A DNA stretch of 64,000 nucleotides. It comes from Pholiota molesta. Taxonomy: Eukaryota; Basidiomycota; Agaricomycetes; Agaricales; Strophariaceae. The stretch's first letter is position 1; every line of letters begins with the position of its first letter. A model generated the notes under the pieces. It did no database searches, had not been told where the DNA came from, and saw only the letters and a list, made by a program, of their open reading frames with translations. Below are positions 35,061 through 51,416 of the stretch, piece after piece. The position numbers and the translations under genes are program-made. The stretch covers positions 1,116,001 to 1,180,000 of the forward strand of contig JACGCK010000001.1 in the NCBI GenBank assembly GCA_014925825.1, read 5' to 3'.

Positions 35061-35940
35061 TCAATCTCGGTTCAACTTGTTGTACTCGTCCTCTATTTGG
35101 CGAACAAAGTCCCCGACTGTGTGTCCATTCTGTGCAGACCATCGTTAGAATCAAGGATCAGGCTCATCCTATGGGTATGCCACTCACCTCGCATTCTTTC
35201 CAAGTACCATCATGCACACAAACGGGATGCCCGCTAATCAGAACCGTGCAGCTTTTCCTATTATCCCATTGAGTTTAACCGCTACCCATTGCACAACCCA
35301 AAATATGAACGCGTACTGGATCCCCAACTTCTGTCCCAGAAGCGTACTCGCCCTCAGCAAAGCGACACCCTCCGGGGCCTTCCCGCTTCCATCGAGGCCC
35401 GCACATTGCCCCGCACCGCTGGCCTCCCAGTCGATGCCTGCGGTCGCAGCGCATTGGAGCGCGACCTCGGGTGTGCCTATGTTCTCCCTGCCTTGGTAGT
35501 TCTGGCACTTGACGAATTCCCAGAAGTTGTTAAACGGGGCATATGTGTACGCGCAGAGCTGCTGTACGTTCCCGGCGCATTCCTCTGGGCCGTGCATGCA
35601 TGAGACGCCAAAGTCTGGTTCAGAATCGTCAATTCTATAATAGTGTATATAAATAATGAATAATGATAAGATTTCTGATGGGGTGAATTACTTACTTCGC
35701 TACGTATACGAGCGACAGATCTACTTTATCCATGACTTTATCGAGCACCTCGTTGAACGTGCTCTCGCACAGCAATGCATCTGGACAACGGCTCATGACG
35801 CCTAGCTGGACTGCGACTTTGACTTCTGGCTTGCTATCATATGCCTGGTCTTGGAGCGCGAATTCGGGACTTGAAGGCGGTTGGACATGCAGCGCGAGGG
35901 CCGATGGAAGCCAAGCAGTGAATACAGATAGGAACTTCAT
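35061..35940 (-). CDS. GILT-like thiol reductase, secreted or vacuolar
   Basis: Member of the gamma-interferon-inducible lysosomal thiol reductase family, which reduces disulfides in acidic compartments. Four exons from ATG 35940. There is a signal peptide (MKFLSVFTAWLPSALALHV). Family landmarks: VQLGVMSRCPDALLCESTFN, MHGPEECAGNVQQLC (the CQHG...C-type region), CAYTYAPFNNFWEFVKCQNY, and SCTVLISGHPVCVHDGTWKE. The redox site that is CXXC in mammals reads C-PDALL-C here, that is CX5C. The end is EDEYNKLNRD. About 235 residues. No frameshift. Confidence 0.88.
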
Positions 35941-36408
35941 GATGAGAGCGGTCGATGGGCTGCAGTATTAGAATCTCTGGAGGATGGGTAAGCCAAGGAA
36001 TTAGCTGCCTCGACGATTGGGAGTCGCTGCACGCGTGAAGGTTTCTTTATATTGCGTCATTGATTCCCACTTGAATGTCTCATTCGTTGTGGCAACTTGC
36101 AAGCATCCAGCCATGCGGCTTGGTCAATTGACATTTACAGCAACGCATCTAAGGTGGAATGCCGAAAAATATGGCCATTGGACGGGATATATTATATGCA
36201 TTTAGTAAATTGCTGTTGCTAGCTAAGTAGATAGCTAAAATATACACGAAAACTTAACAACTTCACGCATTTTACAGTGCGATATGCGTAGACGATGCGT
36301 GTGCGTCGAGAATAATTCTACCAAGCTCCTGTTGTATCAAGCCGTGAAGCGCCGCACCTTCCTTGACGAATTGTGATGGTCGAAAAGCCGAATGTTTCAG
36401 CCGAAATA
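35941..36408. other. intergenic region, no gene seen
   Basis: About 470 bp holding the upstream region of the GILT gene and the 3' flank of MIX23. Nothing recognisable. Confidence 0.55.
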
Positions 36409-37196
36409 TTACTTTTGAGCAGCGTCCCACATCTTGCGCGCCTCTGCATCGGTCATTGGCGGGATGAAGTACTGACACCGTGATCTAAAAGCTATAAAGA
36501 TAAAGGTCATAAGGTTGACGCTGGTAATCTTCGGAATCAAACGGGTAACATACCATCTGCAGAGCGTTTTCGTACAATGTCCTCCACTGACAATTCCCTG
36601 TGTACTTGATTTCGCTGCAACAAGAAATCAATCAGAGGCAATGAAAGAGCAGATTTATGCATACCATTACTTGATCTTCATAGATTTGTGCCTGAATTTT
36701 TCGTTGAGTCCTTGGATCATCAGCTTGGTCGTCAATTGCGCTTCGTTTGTCCGTTATTGATTTGTCGACAACTGATACACAGTAGTCCACTAGCTGTGTT
36801 CGACGTTTCCAATTAGCTAAAAATTTCAAGCATTATTTTAGTGTCATAGAATCGACGGGATGCAGGAGACTCACCGACCAGTTCACGCCATATCGACTCG
36901 CAGGCTTGGTCCTGCAGAGACGCATTCCCACTGAGCCCCTGGATCCTATCCTTATCCCTCATGTTCGCGTTCGCACGATTTAGTCGCATAACTATCGTGT
37001 CGTCAAGTTTCCTGTACTCTTTCAGTATATCTAGCAGCGACTTGAATGTCATATTTCTGGCGGTCCAGATGATTCTATAGGGCAACGTACCTTTAAAGAC
37101 GCTGAGATCCTGACATGTTGAGGGAGATACTGTTATAGTCTGCGTTCTTAGATAGGGACCTTGTACGGAAAGGCTTCCTGGTTGTGTCGAGGACAT
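36409..37196 (-). CDS. MIX23: MIX23 (CCDC58) mitochondrial intermembrane-space protein
   Basis: Helical twin-cysteine protein imported by Mia40; linked in yeast to mitochondrial protein import. The start is ATG 37196 (MSSTQPGSLSVQGPYLRT). Conserved blocks: TCQDLSVF, LLDILKEYRKLDDTIVMRLN, ACESIWRELVANWKRRTQLV, DYCVSVVDKS, LSVEDIVRKRSAD and FRSRCQYFIPPMTDAEARKM. The four cysteines fall in the expected helices. Between DLSVF and SLLDIL lie 50 bp that look like an intron (GTACGT...CAAG). Removing it gives a phase one base off, while keeping it leaves the frame open; I cannot settle that junction. The other introns are clean. It is divergent to the Rdx gene. Confidence 0.85.
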
Positions 37197-37383
37197 AGTG
37201 GTGGTGACGTTCAAAGGAAAGCGCTTTTGGGTGAGCAGGTCCAAGTTGCGGTTTCGCACGTCCGAATCGACGCGTCTGGTCGGCGTCTTTGGTGCCCATT
37301 TATTAGCGGCCCGCTGTCCCGTCTGATAAACACTGGTGTCTCCTGGCCGAAGCCAACGCCTTCCATAACCCCCGATCTTCATC
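37197..37383. promoter_or_regulatory. divergent promoter, MIX23 and Rdx/SelW-like gene
   Basis: 187 bp between two start codons, one of the shortest shared promoters here. Contains GTGACGTTC at about 37204-37212. Both genes encode small redox-related proteins with paired cysteines. Confidence 0.45.
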
Positions 37384-37950
37384 ATGTCGACAACCTCTGA
37401 ACAAAGTAACAGCCTATTGGACCCATCTACTTTTGTGTTTCCTAAACCTCTGAGCTCGACGACCGTGACAATCGAGTTTTGCGACAGAGTGCGTCGTTCA
37501 TAATTGAATCCACTACCAGCATGGGTTAATAAAGCTGCTTCTAGTGCCGGTGGTACGCCGCTACTTTCCTAGTCAAATAATTGCACTCAGCAATCCATAA
37601 ACGATAACAGGCTGCATCGCGCAACTTGGGTTCAGACCGAGCTCTTCCTAACCTTTGGGCCGCCAACTATTGGATCCATTACTCTCATTCCACTCAATAC
37701 GGACGAGACTGCAGGACGCTTCCGAGTCTGGCTATCAGTACCAGGCTCCGAGCAAGCTCAGCTGATGTGGGACAGAAAAGTGGAAGGAGGCTTCCCAGAA
37801 CTGAAAGTGCTGGTCCGTAACCCCTCTTTGAAAGCTTCGGATAATCAAACTCATGTGCGACGCTTCTTCTCTCTAATTTATATTCAGAAACAGCGCATTC
37901 GCGATGTGCTGCAGCCAGGAAAATCGCTAGGGCACTCGGATAAAGCTTGA
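37384..37950 (+). CDS. Rdx/SelW-family thioredoxin-like protein with an 8-nt microexon
   Basis: Thioredoxin-like redox protein of the Rdx family (SelW/SelT/SelH relatives; Cys instead of selenocysteine here). Exons: 37384-37488, 37545-37552, 37611-37812 and 37888-37950, giving 125 residues with perfect phase. Exon 1 ends VTIEFCDR; the 8-nt second exon TGCCGGTG supplies Cys-Arg and two bases of Trp; exon 3 continues LHRATWVQTELFLTF. Together they form the family motif with CDRC (CxxC). Without the microexon the second redox cysteine is lost. The rest reads ELKVLKQRIRDVLQPGKSLG, with the typical GHSDK end. No frameshift. Confidence 0.9.
37545..37552 (+). other. 8-nt microexon encoding the second Cys of CxxC
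   Basis: Flanked by TTCTAG (acceptor) and GTACGC (donor). Its sequence is TGCCGGTG. Upstream and downstream introns are 56 and 58 bp, both of normal size. Inclusion restores the invariant CDRCRWLHR motif of the family, which is the main support. Confidence 0.85.
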
Positions 37951-38331
37951 GGGATTAAACTATGGCACTGGCAGGGGGATTTGCTGTGTAAATCACCACC
38001 TTACGTATTTTTGTACCTGGAGATTGTATGTCAGAAATTGAAATTAGAACGCAAGATGGCGGGTGACTGTGGACTGGATTGAATCGAATGATAAGAGTGA
38101 ATGAACACTCTGTCGCTAACAATATATAGGCAGAAACTGGGCAGACATTCATCAGTGGAGTGAGCTTGTGATGGAGTGACGGCACCGAGCAGTGGCAAGC
38201 ACACGTTCTCTAAAGGGAAGTGCGTCCATAAAGTAAGCGGTAGCTTCTTTCTTTTTGCCCTTCACCCGCTCTCCTCATACCCTTTGTCCTTCGCACCAGC
38301 CGCAAACTCTGCGGCACGCCCATAACGCGTC
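37951..38331. other. intergenic region upstream of CLASP
   Basis: About 380 bp, tandem orientation. No gene seen. The last 60 bp before the CLASP start are C/T-rich. Confidence 0.55.
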
Positions 38332-41300
38332 ATGGACACAGGAAGCTCGGTGTACGAAAAACTTATAGCCCAGTGCAAATCGAACGGTAAACACATGATA
38401 TTATCTGGCAACCAAGCTCTGACTCTGTCATAGACGTCGATGTTAAAGTAGACGCCCTCACGAAGCTTCAGGCACTGTTTGGACAGGATGGTATTGAGGT
38501 TTGTCGCGTCCCTGTTGCAGACTTTACTGAATGGGTTGACATCGAATAATTCCAGGTGCCCGACACCGATGCTCTCATCGGAATATTGAAGACGTCGCTA
38601 CGAACATCCAACCTGCATCTTACGAATGCTACATTATCTGCGCTTCCCGCGATTCTTCCGGCACTGATATCGCGTCCAACATCTAGTCAACTTTCACCAA
38701 GTTCGCATATCGCGTCTTCATCCTCCACCTCTTCCGTTTCTCCTGCAGGCCTCGATATTGCAACGCTCCGTCAAGCTTTCTCCGCATTCTTATCCGCTGG
38801 AGGTATAATTGACAGACTCGGAGATAAAGAAAGGGCGCAGCTTAAAGCACGCGAAAGCTTGGTCATTCTGGGTGGGTACGCTTTCAGATCCTCAGGGACA
38901 CCGAGTGCGGCTGCGGCCAAGGCGCAGAAAGGACAGGAAACGCCGCTTGCAGTGTTTGAACGGTTGCTGAAGGAAAGCGGTCTTGCGAGCAAAGTCTGGA
39001 AAGTCCGGGAACAGGCAAGCTTTGACACAGTTTATTGTCTCGATATATATATTAATCGTTGAACGTTTAGTCAATCTTAACGCTGGTGCACATTCGACGC
39101 GCTCATCATCTATTCCCTATCAGACCATACTCTTCATTGCTTGTTGACTGCCTCGAAGACACCGATCCTCATGTACGCGACTGCGCGCGCACCTCGGTCG
39201 TCGAATTGTTCACAGGTCCTGGTGTTACCGATACTGCACGGGCAGACCTGAAGAAAGAGATGACGAAAAAGAATGTTAGAAAGACTATCGTAGATGGCGT
39301 TCTTGCCAAACTCCTTGGGTCATCTGTTGGAAGCGCTCCTCAAAGCCATGAAGGATCGGAAAATGGCGACGCGACGTCTGGAAAGAAAGAGTATATTCCG
39401 CCTAGCCTCGCTCTGCTAGGCAAACGACCGCGAGTTGCCAGTCAAAACGCCAATGTACCCACACGATCGGTAAGCCAGCCTTCGAGTTTGTCGCGACCAG
39501 CAAGTCGCGCTGCCATGTCCTCGCCGCCCCTTCCTCCGACTCCCACCGCTGAAAATGCGGAGGTCCGGCCAGTATATGTAAGTCAGCTTCGAAGAGTGGC
39601 TCAATGAGACAATAACCGATATCAATCATCATAGATTGCCTCCAGTAAAGATCTAGAGAATGAGTTCGCCGCGATGCTGAAACCATTCGAGGTGTGCCTT
39701 ACTTTTTTTTAGAAGTCGTCAGCTTCTTCTGATCTTCTATAAGGGAAAAGAAACCGAGCATAATTGGCTGGCACGAGAGCAAGCCGTACAGCGAGTTCGT
39801 GGCATGCTTAAAGGCGAAGTTCACATTCGATACGCCGAACCTTTCTTTATAGCTTTAAAGGAAGGTTTCATCCAATGGTCTCTCAAAACGGTAATAATGC
39901 TCACTCCAACCTTCAAAGTAATCTTACTCAAGAATTTCTATTAGCTCGCCAGTTTGCGAACTACCGTTGCGATCAACACATGCTTACTCTATTCTGAACT
40001 TGCCACCACTTTGGGGCCACAGCTAGATCCTCATGTCGACGTTTTATTGACCAATTTGCTTAAGATGGCAGGTTTCACAAAGAAACTGACTGCTCAACAA
40101 TCTCAAACGACAGTGGGAACCATTATCACACATACATCCGCTCAGCCTAGAATAGTCATCCCTCTGCTCTGGAATACTCTTCAAGAGAAAATTGTACAGG
40201 CGCGCGCTTTTGTGGTTGGTCATCTTAAACTATATCTGGAGCACCATGGCCTTCGTTTCAAGAATGCCATCGAAGGATCTGGCCAGCTAGAAACATTGGA
40301 GAAGGCCTTGAAACGGGCTCTAGCAGATGCAAATCCTGCCGCCAGAGAGCAAGCTCGTATACTGTACTGGGTATTTGAAGACATATGGCCAGATCGGGGC
40401 ATCGCAATACTGGATACTTTGGATTCGGTCGCTCGCAAACAGGTCGAAAAAGTATGCCCCAATAAGTCGCAAGCGGCGCTGCCTCCTACTACTCCGCAGG
40501 CAAGCAAAAAGTCCAGTGTCGCTGCTGCTATCGCCGCAAGTCGAGCGAAAGCGAAAATTATCGCAACCGCTCCGCCAAGCCTTCGTCATCAAGCTACATC
40601 TGCGTCTTACGCAGGCGTTCCGCGGCGTACAGGATCGCCTGGTGTATCACCCAAAAATTCTACAGTGCGTCCAGGCTCTCCTCAAGGATTAACCACACCA
40701 TCTTCACCCCCCTCGCGCCGCGTTGCGTCTGCCAGCCTTTCGCGTTCAACAAGTGCCTCAAACGTGCCATTGAATAGCAATAGCCGGGCGCCTTCTGATA
40801 CCTCTGATAGGGCAGGACGGGCGATTTCACCTGCGTTGTCCGATGGTGGAAAGCGCCGCTTGTCATCGCCATTAGCTGGCGCTTCGACTAGCGCGACGCT
40901 GCGTAAGGCTGTGGCAACTGCCCTTCCTCCATCTCCCCCCTCCTCAAACGCATCCCCTACACCTCGAAGGCCACTTACCTTAACGAAGACAGACCCCGTA
41001 CCGCTGCCTCGACAGTCTCTTCAAATACTCGCTAACGACAATGACTCTCTTCTCATGGCTCAGACAGTGCCTATTCCCGATGATACCGATTCAGAGGATG
41101 ATCAATCCATAAACCTCATGTCATTCTCCGCGCCCTATGAAATGTACCCTCCGACGAAAGTTACCCCGAAATCACAAAGGACGCTATCACCTGTCTCCGA
41201 TTCTTTGCCCCCGGCGTCTGTGTCCAATGCGCTTTCATCGAGCTCTATCTCTGATATGACTGGTAGCCAAACAATCGTTGTCGAAGATGCCCTTCGTGCT

Positions 41301-42807
41301 CGCGCGGAACAGGCAGAGAGTGCTGCTGAACGACTTTTGGAGCTAGTTGAACCTGAAGATGAAGCTACCCCTCATCGACCTATTCCCCCTGCCTCCTTGA
41401 TGAAGTCAACCAATGGGCATGGACAAGCCACGCCTAAACCCAAGACGAAACCTACGCCTATTCCTACGATGCGTCCTAAAATGGTTCCTGTAACCCCGAA
41501 TAACCGAGCGAGTAATATCATGAAGCAAGCGGCTATGTTTATGGACAGTCCTGCTGCTCCCAAAAACGGGCGTTCATCATCGTTATTGGACGTCCTGCAG
41601 AGTCAAACCCACGAGACAGGATGGTGGCTAAAGAGAAAAACTTGTGAGTAAAGCAAAAAATATATGCTATCACATCTAACACCCGCATAGTGCGCAGTCA
41701 AGTTGCCTCTACAAGTTTACTGGTCCTGCTACACTGGAACAAGAGCTTGACGAACTCATATCCGAACTAGACAATGGAGATGCAGATGTTGCAGCTTTGA
41801 AACGTTTAGCCTTGATTTGCCAGGAGACCACTAGCTCTGATCCTTCATCCCCTCCCCTCAGCCCCGATGGCAGACATCCCAGTAGTCCGACACCTTTAGT
41901 TCCTTCGCTTTCAACGAACCAACTATATTCCAACATCTGGGAGAAGAATAAAACATTTGAAAGGTTCTTTAAGGCTTTGATGACATATCTGGATCCAGAA
42001 AGGGTATGTTCAAACACCTTGAAATTGACATGTATTCATTACCATTTCATAGGCTGAGGAAGAGCTTTCCTATGGATTAATTGTCGCTTGGGAAGTCTTG
42101 GAAAACCAAGTTTCCTACCTTGATGGCAAGGAGGGAGAATTGTTTTTTAAAGTTCTTCAGGTCCGCTTTTGCAACAAAATCAACGTAGGTCTTCTGGGGC
42201 TTTCTGCGCTGGTATTTAGTAATTGAATTTTCGTCAGGTGCTGGAAGGGACAACCGCTATCAGGGACGCCCTCACATCCAAAGTTGATCCCGTTTATGGT
42301 TTAACAACTATACATGCTAGCTTGAAGCAATTCCAGTCGGAGGCGCCACCCTCATCAGAAAGCGTTGATGTCAAGGCAGCAAGTTATGCATTCGGTCTAA
42401 TGGCATTGGGCAAGTTCATCTTGCGTCTTCCTGCAGAAATTGCAGAAGAAGAACTTCCACGCCTAAAGACAACTTTCATTACGGTAAGTTGCTGTTGAGA
42501 TTCTTCTAAATTCATGCTCATACTACTCTGTTGGTAGGCGTTGAATGATAAATCGTCATTAATTGTGCGGGAATCAGCCGCTGCGGCGATCATTGCTGCG
42601 CAGCTCGTTTTACGAGACGAGACTCACCTGTTTGCACTTCTGGACGGATTGGCCGACGAAAAGAAAAATCTACTCACTTACCTCTTCGATAAACATGGCG
42701 CGCGTGGAGGGGCGGTTGGCACTGATTCCAATAGCATGGATAAATTGGAGAAAGAGATCAAGCGACTTGATACCCGCACAAGTACCCCATTACGAGGCAG
42801 TATTTGA
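38332..42807 (+). CDS. CLASP-family microtubule-associated protein (one frameshift)
   Basis: Stabilises microtubule plus ends (Stu1/Peg1/Orbit family). The start is ATG 38332 (MDTGSSVYEKLIAQCKSN). About 1,300 residues in some 11 exons. The N-terminal TOG/HEAT arrays include SILTLVHIRRAHHLFPIRPY, LVDCLEDTDPHVRDCARTS, and the CLASP-N domain LARLREQAVQ-like region EHNWLAREQAVQRVRGMLKG, IQWSLKTLASLRTTVAINTC, FVVGHLKLYLEHHGLRFKNA, ARILYWVFEDIWPDRG. A long Ser/Pro-rich microtubule-binding region (40450-41600) and a C-terminal TOG-like domain (ENQVSYLDGKEGELFF, ASYAFGLMALGKFILRLPAE) follow. The intron at 39015-39070 is GC-AG. One base is missing near 41609, after LLDVLQSQT; the frame then continues DRMVAKEKN into the next exon. 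Confidence 0.9.
39015..39070 (+). other. GC-AG intron in the CLASP gene
   Basis: Exon ends KVWKVREQ (CAG) followed by GCAAGC; the acceptor TTTAG leads to SILTLVHIRRAHH in the right frame. No GT alternative keeps both sides. Matches the AG|GCAAG donor type. Confidence 0.85.
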
Positions 42808-43242
42808 TTTCTTTTGGATATCGTTGTCGATCGATATTCTCTTCGCTATCTCTCTTTCCGAGCATTTCTCGTCCGTTTTATTAGTAAAATTGTCTGTAAG
42901 ATTATTACGTATACCTACATAAGCTTGACCAACCTACAGTTATGATTATGAATAAATTCCATGGTGGAATTTCTTTTTCAGAGCACGTTTATATCGTGAT
43001 TAAGGTATTTCTGCAGCACTATTGTTTTCACGCAACGACATACACCATAATCTCAATGGCTTTGATATAAGTCCAACAAAGTGAACACCGAATGGTCGTA
43101 AATGTCATTAGGATAGATAGGTACATCATTACAGCTCTGCCCTACCGCGACATAGATATATAGTGATAGGCAGAGCGGGGTCGTCACACAATAACACGAC
43201 AGTCGCCACAAATAATTCTCGGGGCTCGTTACTATACAGAAA
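42808..43242. other. convergent intergenic region, no gene seen
   Basis: About 435 bp of 3' flank between the CLASP gene and the DUF4203 gene. Nothing recognisable. Confidence 0.55.
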
Positions 43243-45399
43243 TCACGTCTGCGCCTTAACATGCACCTCGCGCCAGAACTCCTCCCATCGTGGTGAACGT
43301 TGTCTCTTCGTGTTTCCATTCTCTTCTGGATCAGAGGAGCCGGTTCGGCTCGCGAACTTCTCGGCGCCAGGAGAGGAGCCCTCATGTGTACGGAGCGGCT
43401 CGGGCGTAGAGTTTAACCCGTGCGCCTCATTCTGCGCTTGCGCCAGGCGGTCCAGGGCCTTGATGAGAGACGGTGTTGCCGGAACAGGAGCAGGTTGCTG
43501 GATTGGAAGCGCGCTACGATTACTTTCGTGACGCTTCAAGAAACCAGGACTCCAATTCTCGTCCTGACACTCATCACGGCCCCTCTTAGTATCGATACCA
43601 TCGCTTGTCAAAGCGCCGTGCAGAAAACCACGTTGCGCTGTTAGATCCTCCTCGTAATCTGAATAATCTAGGTCGAATTCATCGCCAGTTCCGCTCTGAC
43701 GTTGGGAATTGTTTCGTCGTAAGTGTCTCTTAAGTAAGGCGATCTCCTGGTCGTAAACTGCCATGTCGGGGGTATCGAGACGCATATCGCTCTCCTGCGA
43801 GGTGTCCTTTCTCTTTCCTCCATGGTTGCCCACACCGTCAACAAGCGTTGGCGTAGATGAAGTGTAAGAGCGGACTGGCAGAAGCTGGGTAGCTTTCGTC
43901 GCGCCTTTAAGTTTCAGGCCATCGTGCCGAAATAGAGGAGAGCTAGAGGTGGCAGAAGATGAGGACGAAGACTGTTTCTTCGTGTCCTCATCGTCATCGC
44001 TTGAATCGCTGACCTCGCCAAATATGACTGGCTTGCGTGGCTTTCTCTCTAGACCTTCCGCAATTTTCCATCCTCGGCATTTCTTCGAACGCTTCTTCTT
44101 CAGCAATTCTGTGGTTGAGATGTGGGTAAGCTGTGCACCCTTCTGAGCTTTTGGCTTCGGGACGTATTGCGCATGGTCACTGGGAGAGGCAAAGGAGCAT
44201 CGCGGGTGGGAGTGAAAGCTACTTTCATGTCGATCTCGTTAGGGAATAGAATTTCTTTCTCGTCCTTCGGTCCTCCAGAGGTGAAAAGCCTATCGAAGAA
44301 CGATTTGTGCGGCTGGAAAGATCCCGCTCTGCTTGCCTCGTTAGGGAGATTTGCGGCATAGTTTGCAAGATAGTTATCCCATTTCTGTGAGAAATTTATC
44401 AGGACGGGGCAAATGGTACAACGATGTTACAAACCTCGTCAGGACATTCACCAATCCATCTCCTCAATGCCCAATCTGCAATTATTCCTGAGAACAGGAA
44501 TACGGCGTAACTGGCGCTCAAGCCTTGCTCCTTGCTCGAGCCCCACACAACCTGCCCGTCTATATCCTCCGGTCCGTCCTTCATCCATAGTCGCTCCCAC
44601 GCGTTCGCCCATCCTTCTTCCTTGGTTCCATTAGCAAGGCGATCGACAGAACGAGGCCGAAGGCGCCGGTGGATGCGGTGCATATTCGCAGAAATGGACG
44701 GAGAAGGGTGTTGGTGAGCCGAGAGATTGGGAGTATGGAGACAAGCAGCAGCAGAATGGTGAAGAGAGGAAGGAAGATCGCTACAAGAGTAATGCGGGAA
44801 GTAAGAGATGGGTGTGTAATAATACAGAGAGCAAGAGCGGTCAGGGTGCTATGGAAGAAATTAGTAACTGGAATAAGATAATAAATCAAGAGCTCACCCC
44901 CCGGAGATACCCAAGAACAAAAAGGCAGCGTAACGGTACCTACCAGCAAGTGGAGTTGTGACAGCACAAGATAGAACCCAAATAGCAAGAAAAGACTTGG
45001 GAGATAAAGGCGCGGAAGATGTGGTGCCGGGAATCATTAGGGCGAGTGCGGTGGATAGATGAACTGAATATCATATTCGTTAAACAATTGAGCCCATCAA
45101 TACATATAAAGTACGTACTTCCGAAAGCATATCCACCCGCCAGCCCACCGAGACCGCCGTCCAATACCCATGAAATCTGCGTTTCTTTTATCAAAGGAAT
45201 TGAAGGCGCCAGGAGCAGATAGGGCAGCGTAACTCTTCCCGGTCCCTTTATCAGCTAACGGGAAAGTGCGGGAGCGATCGACAGTAAGAAAGGTTCCAGA
45301 AAATGTTAATAGCAGGGATATCAGTAGCAGAGGCAGTGTATAGGCTAGAAGATACGGAGTGGACGACAGAAGTGGTGTAAGTTGCGAGAGCGAAGACAT
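43243..45399 (-). CDS. DUF4203/TM198-type multi-pass membrane protein (two or three frame breaks)
   Basis: The start is ATG 45399. A signal/first helix (LLAYTLPLLLISLLLTFSGT) is followed by the DUF4203 membrane domain: WVLDGGLGGLAGGYAFG, SFLAIWVLSCAVTTPLAG, RYRYAAFLFLGISGG, TALALCIITHPSLTSRIT, STGAFGLVLSIAL, and GLSASYAVFLFSGIIADWAL. A long soluble, charged, Ser-rich tail ends WEEFWREVHVKAQT. One base is missing near 44635 (between SIAL and ANGTKEEGWAN) and near 44178 (between PLPLPV and HAQYVPKPKAQKGA). A further mismatch near 45250 (after ADKGTG) cannot be resolved: an intron with GTTACG is likely but the phase is one base off. I treat all as one gene because the domain order is continuous. 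Function unknown. Confidence 0.72.
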
Positions 45400-45992
45400 G
45401 TCAAGATGGATGTTCGTTAATTGTCGTAGATCGTGATCGTTGGTCGTTATATCGTCAAAAAAAGTGCTAGAGAAACAACAAGGGTGTCAAGGAAGCAAAT
45501 AATAGATAGAAATGTCTCGGAGTTGCAGCCTATGCGTGCAAGCGAAAGCTAGCGAAAGATTGTTGAATGTTTCTCTTTGTCGATGAGTATTGGGTATCAC
45601 AATGAGCCCATTGAAAGTTTATTTCTCGCTTGGAATATCTAAAGCGAAAAAGTAAACTTTATGGGGGTTTCGCTAAGCAACGATGAGCAAAGGACTGAAG
45701 CTTATCGACTCCAGTCCCCTGAGCAGCCCCACAATCGGCGGTTGTTTGGCTAGAGTACAGAAAGCAAACATGCATCCTATTTTAGATACTTAGGCTGGTG
45801 CCAGCTTTCCTCGCTTTACACAAGTCTACGCAAGTCTGCAGGAGAACAAGGCCATATAAACTTGGGTAATAGCTTTTCTACGCTTTCACTGGTCAGATAT
45901 GATAGGATGATATAGAAAATTATGCAATAATGATACAATGTATGCAAGATGTAAGTATCTAGGGAGTAAATGGCGGGTAAAAAGTACAGATC
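45400..45992. other. intergenic region upstream of the DUF4203 gene
   Basis: About 590 bp. No gene seen on either strand; AT-rich with a few poly(A)/poly(T) runs. Confidence 0.55.
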
Positions 45993-51240
<5,248 letters not shown>

Positions 51241-51416
51241 TATTACGACCCAGCCGGATTACCAGTGTCGAGTCAAACGAGGACCCTGACGTCGGAAAGC
51301 CGTTCATCGAAATTTGTGTGACACATGTGACGAGTGACGATCGCGTGACGACCACTTGCGCGTCGCCGTTACGAAAGTGCGTACCTCGTTCGTTATCCCT
51401 TTCTATCATCTCAGCC
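51241..51416. promoter_or_regulatory. divergent promoter, RPC1 and proteasome alpha-1, with GTGAC repeats
   Basis: 176 bp. Four GTGAC cores lie within 33 bp (51318, 51327, 51334, 51345), three of them as GTGACG. This is the densest motif cluster I saw in any spacer here. Confidence 0.55.
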
